Position numbers and translations under genes: made by a program. DNA of 64,000 nt, taken from positions 3,286,001 through 3,350,000 of the forward strand of contig NZ_CP014646.1 in the NCBI RefSeq assembly GCF_001051995.2, given 5' to 3'. Under the pieces are notes generated by a model. The model searched no databases, was not told where the DNA came from, and saw only the letters and a list, made by a program, of their open reading frames with translations. This DNA comes from Thauera humireducens. Lineage in GTDB: Bacteria; Pseudomonadota; Gammaproteobacteria; Burkholderiales; Rhodocyclaceae. How positions within the stretch are numbered: the stretch's first letter is position 1; each line of letters starts with the position of its first letter. This document shows, piece after piece, positions 60,705 through 64,000 of this stretch.

Positions 60705-62810
60705 ATGCCGACCGCCCATGCCCCTGATGCCACCGCCGCCGCGGCCGCCGCGGCCGATCCGCTCGCGCAGCTCAACCCTGCGCAGCGCACGGCGGTGGTG
60801 CAGGGCGTGGGCGACCGCGCGACGCCGGGCGCGCCGCTGCTGGTGATCGCGGGCGCCGGATCGGGCAAGACCAACACGCTGGCGCACCGCGTCGCGCACC
60901 TGATCGCCCACGGCGCCGATCCCGGCCGCATCCTGCTGCTCACCTTCTCGCGCCGTGCGGCCGACGAGATGGGGCGCCGGGTGCGGCGCATCCTGACGCA
61001 GGCGTCGGCCGGCCGGCCCGGTCTGGCGCAGGCCGAGCTGCACTGGTCCGGCACCTTCCACGCCATCGGCGCGCGCCTGCTGCGCGATTACGCCGGCCGC
61101 ATCGGGCTCGACCCCGGCTTCACCATCCACGACCGCGAGGACGCCGGCGACCTGATGAACCTGGTGCGCCACGAGCTGGGCCTGTCGGCGACCAAACAGC
61201 GTTTTCCGCAGAAGGGCAGCTGCCTTGCGATCTACTCGGCGGCGGTCAACACACAGGCGCCGCTGGCGGAGGTGCTGCAGGCGAGCTTCCCCTGGTGCGC
61301 GGAGTGGGAGGACGCGCTCAAGCGCCTGTTCCGCGCCTACGTCGAGGCCAAGCAGGCGCAGCAGGTGCTCGACTACGACGACCTGCTGCTGTACTGGGCG
61401 CAGATGGTGGCCGAGCCTGCATTGGGTGAGGAGATCGGCGGCCTGTTCGACCATGTGCTGGTCGACGAATACCAGGACACCAACCTCCTGCAGGCGTCGA
61501 TCCTGCTCGCGATGAAACCCGATGGCCGCGGCCTGACCGTGGTCGGCGACGATGCGCAGTCGATCTACGCCTTCCGCGGCGCCACCGTGCGCAACATCCT
61601 CGACTTCCCGGCCGCCTTCGAGCCGCCCGCGCAGGTGGTGACGCTGGAGCAGAACTACCGCTCCACCAGGCCGATCCTGGCGGCCGCCAACGCGGTGATC
61701 GCGCTCGCCGCCGAGCGCTTCACCAAGAACCTGTGGTCCGAGCGCGAGTCGGCCCAGCGTCCGCGCCTGGTGTCGGTCAAGGACGACGCCGACCAGGCCG
61801 CCTTCGTCGTCGACACCGTGCTGGCGCGGCGCGAGGAGGGGCTCAGGCTCAAGCAGCAGGCGGTGCTGTTCCGCGCTTCGGCGCACAGCGCGCGCCTCGA
61901 GATGGAGCTCACCCGGCGCAACATCCCCTTCGTGAAGTTCGGCGGGCTCAAGTTCCTCGAGGCCGCCCACGTCAAGGATGTGCTCGCCGTGCTGCGCTGG
62001 GCCGAGAATCCGCGTGACCGCATCTCGGGTTTTCGCGCCATCCAGCTGCTCGCCGGCGTCGGCCCCAAGACCGCCGGCCGCGTGCTCGACAACGTCTGCG
62101 CCGCGCCCGAGGGCTGCGCGCTGCTCGCCGAGCAGCCGGTGCCGGACGCCGCGCGCGCGGGCTGGCAGGAATTCGCCGCGCTGGTCGAGCGCCTGGCCGA
62201 ACGTCCGCAGTGGCCGGCGGATTTCGAGCTCGCCTGCCGCTGGTACGAGGCGCAGATGCCGCGCCTGTACGACGACTTCGCGGTGCGCGTGCTCGACGTC
62301 CAGCAGCTCGCCCGCATCGCCGCCACCAGCCCGAGCCGGCAGCGCTTCCTCACCGAGCTCACCCTCGACCCGCCCAGCGCCACCAGTGGCGAGGCCGGCA
62401 TGCCGCTGCTCGACGAGGACTACCTGATCCTGTCGACGATGCACTCGGCCAAGGGCCAGGAGTGGAACGCGGTGAGCGTGCTCAACGTGGTCGACGGCTG
62501 CATCCCGTCCGACGTCGCCACCCGCAACAGCGCCGAGGTCGAGGAGGAGCGCCGCCTGCTGTACGTGGCGATGACGCGCGCCAAGGACAGCCTCGACCTG
62601 ATCGTGCCGCAGCGTTTCTACGTCACCCAGCAGATGGGCATGGGCGACCGCCACGTGTATGCCGGACGCACCCGCTTCATCCCCAACCGCCTGCTCGGGC
62701 ACTTCGAGCAGATCAGCTGGCCGCCTCCGCCGCCCGAACTGCAGGGCTCGCCCGCCTCACGCCAGGCGGCGATCGATCTCGCGGCGAAGATGCGCGACAT
62801 GTGGCGCTGA
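60705..62810 (+). CDS. ATP-dependent 3'-5' DNA helicase, Rep/UvrD/PcrA family
   Basis: A superfamily 1A helicase of 701 residues. Motifs in order: Q-motif [10 protein letters not shown], Walker [12 protein letters not shown], Ia [27 protein letters not shown] Walker [32 protein letters not shown] and [10 protein letters not shown]. The C-terminal domain has a shortened form without the UvrD tail. It could restart forks or remove proteins from DNA; whether it fills the place of Rep or UvrD cannot be said from this window. Ala-rich N-terminal 20 residues. The TTC38-like gene ends about 70 bases upstream. Confidence 0.94.
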   Translation: MPTAHAPDATAAAAAAADPLAQLNPAQRTAVVQGVGDRATPGAPLLVIAGAGSGKTNTLAHRVAHLIAHGADPGRILLLTFSRRAADEMGRRVRRILTQASAGRPGLAQAELHWSGTFHAIGARLLRDYAGRIGLDPGFTIHDREDAGDLMNLVRHELGLSATKQRFPQKGSCLAIYSAAVNTQAPLAEVLQASFPWCAEWEDALKRLFRAYVEAKQAQQVLDYDDLLLYWAQMVAEPALGEEIGGLFDHVLVDEYQDTNLLQASILLAMKPDGRGLTVVGDDAQSIYAFRGATVRNILDFPAAFEPPAQVVTLEQNYRSTRPILAAANAVIALAAERFTKNLWSERESAQRPRLVSVKDDADQAAFVVDTVLARREEGLRLKQQAVLFRASAHSARLEMELTRRNIPFVKFGGLKFLEAAHVKDVLAVLRWAENPRDRISGFRAIQLLAGVGPKTAGRVLDNVCAAPEGCALLAEQPVPDAARAGWQEFAALVERLAERPQWPADFELACRWYEAQMPRLYDDFAVRVLDVQQLARIAATSPSRQRFLTELTLDPPSATSGEAGMPLLDEDYLILSTMHSAKGQEWNAVSVLNVVDGCIPSDVATRNSAEVEEERRLLYVAMTRAKDSLDLIVPQRFYVTQQMGMGDRHVYAGRTRFIPNRLLGHFEQISWPPPPPELQGSPASRQAAIDLAAKMRDMWR

Positions 62811-62895
62811 GCATCGCCACGGCGTCCCGCGAGCGTTGCCGCCCGCCAGGGGCGGCGCCATAATCGGTCGCCCTTTCCTTCCTGTAAGCCTGCCC

Positions 62896-64000
<1,105 letters not shown>

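Overview
The window is a stretch of bacterial chromosome with very high GC and almost no spacer; no gap between genes exceeds 300 bases. Gene content points to a betaproteobacterium of the Rhodocyclales (Thauera/Azoarcus type): a TRAP dicarboxylate-type transporter, glutathione-dependent formaldehyde oxidation, bacteriohemerythrin, several GGDEF proteins, a proteobacterial RND pump and RecBCD. The taxonomic call is inference from gene families and composition, not from a marker gene. No rRNA, tRNA, insertion sequence, prophage or CRISPR array was seen. Two genes are cut by the edges: a sensor histidine kinase on the left (1-1008, minus) and a sigma-54 activator on the right (62896-64000, plus).

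Layout. 1-9.2 kb: histidine kinase, BON-domain lipoprotein, sbcDC nuclease operon, the formaldehyde pair fghA and frmA, and a divergent LysR regulator. 9.3-13.5 kb: a two-domain kinase, a YdjM-like membrane protein, a thioredoxin-fold protein and an alpha/beta hydrolase. 13.6-16.7 kb: TRAP transporter dctPQM with a large RNA hairpin between dctP and dctQ. 16.7-24.4 kb: TetR repressor, operator, and an acrA-acrB-outer-membrane-channel operon that runs into a CobW GTPase. 24.4-32.5 kb: a cysteine-rich secreted protein and a hemerythrin behind an FNR box, a DUF2868/DUF3482 GTPase pair, an EF-hand protein behind a sigma-28 promoter, an FmdE-domain protein, a solitary HicA-like protein and a NERD-domain helicase.

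32.6-37.6 kb: a MarC-family protein, then a three-gene operon of TonB-dependent receptor, periplasmic binding protein and membrane diguanylate cyclase, which looks like one envelope-to-c-di-GMP signalling chain. 37.7-53.1 kb: recC, then yigZ, dps, a Fe-S photolyase/cryptochrome, a PAS-GGDEF-EAL protein and a SIMPL-domain protein, then recB-recD; so RecBCD is split by about 6 kb. 53.2-64 kb: an orphan ModC-like ATPase, a LOG-family hydrolase, a metacaspase-like protease, a 7TM diguanylate cyclase, an AraC regulator, a TTC38-like protein with a C-terminal frameshift, a Rep/UvrD-type helicase probably read from a leaderless mRNA, and the sigma-54 activator.

Two themes stand out: DNA break and damage handling (SbcCD, RecBCD, two further SF1 helicases, photolyase, Dps) and c-di-GMP signalling (three GGDEF proteins within 22 kb). 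The best candidates for something not well described are the TonB receptor/binding protein/diguanylate cyclase operon, the sigma-28-controlled EF-hand protein, and the FNR-controlled hemerythrin plus cysteine-rich protein pair.
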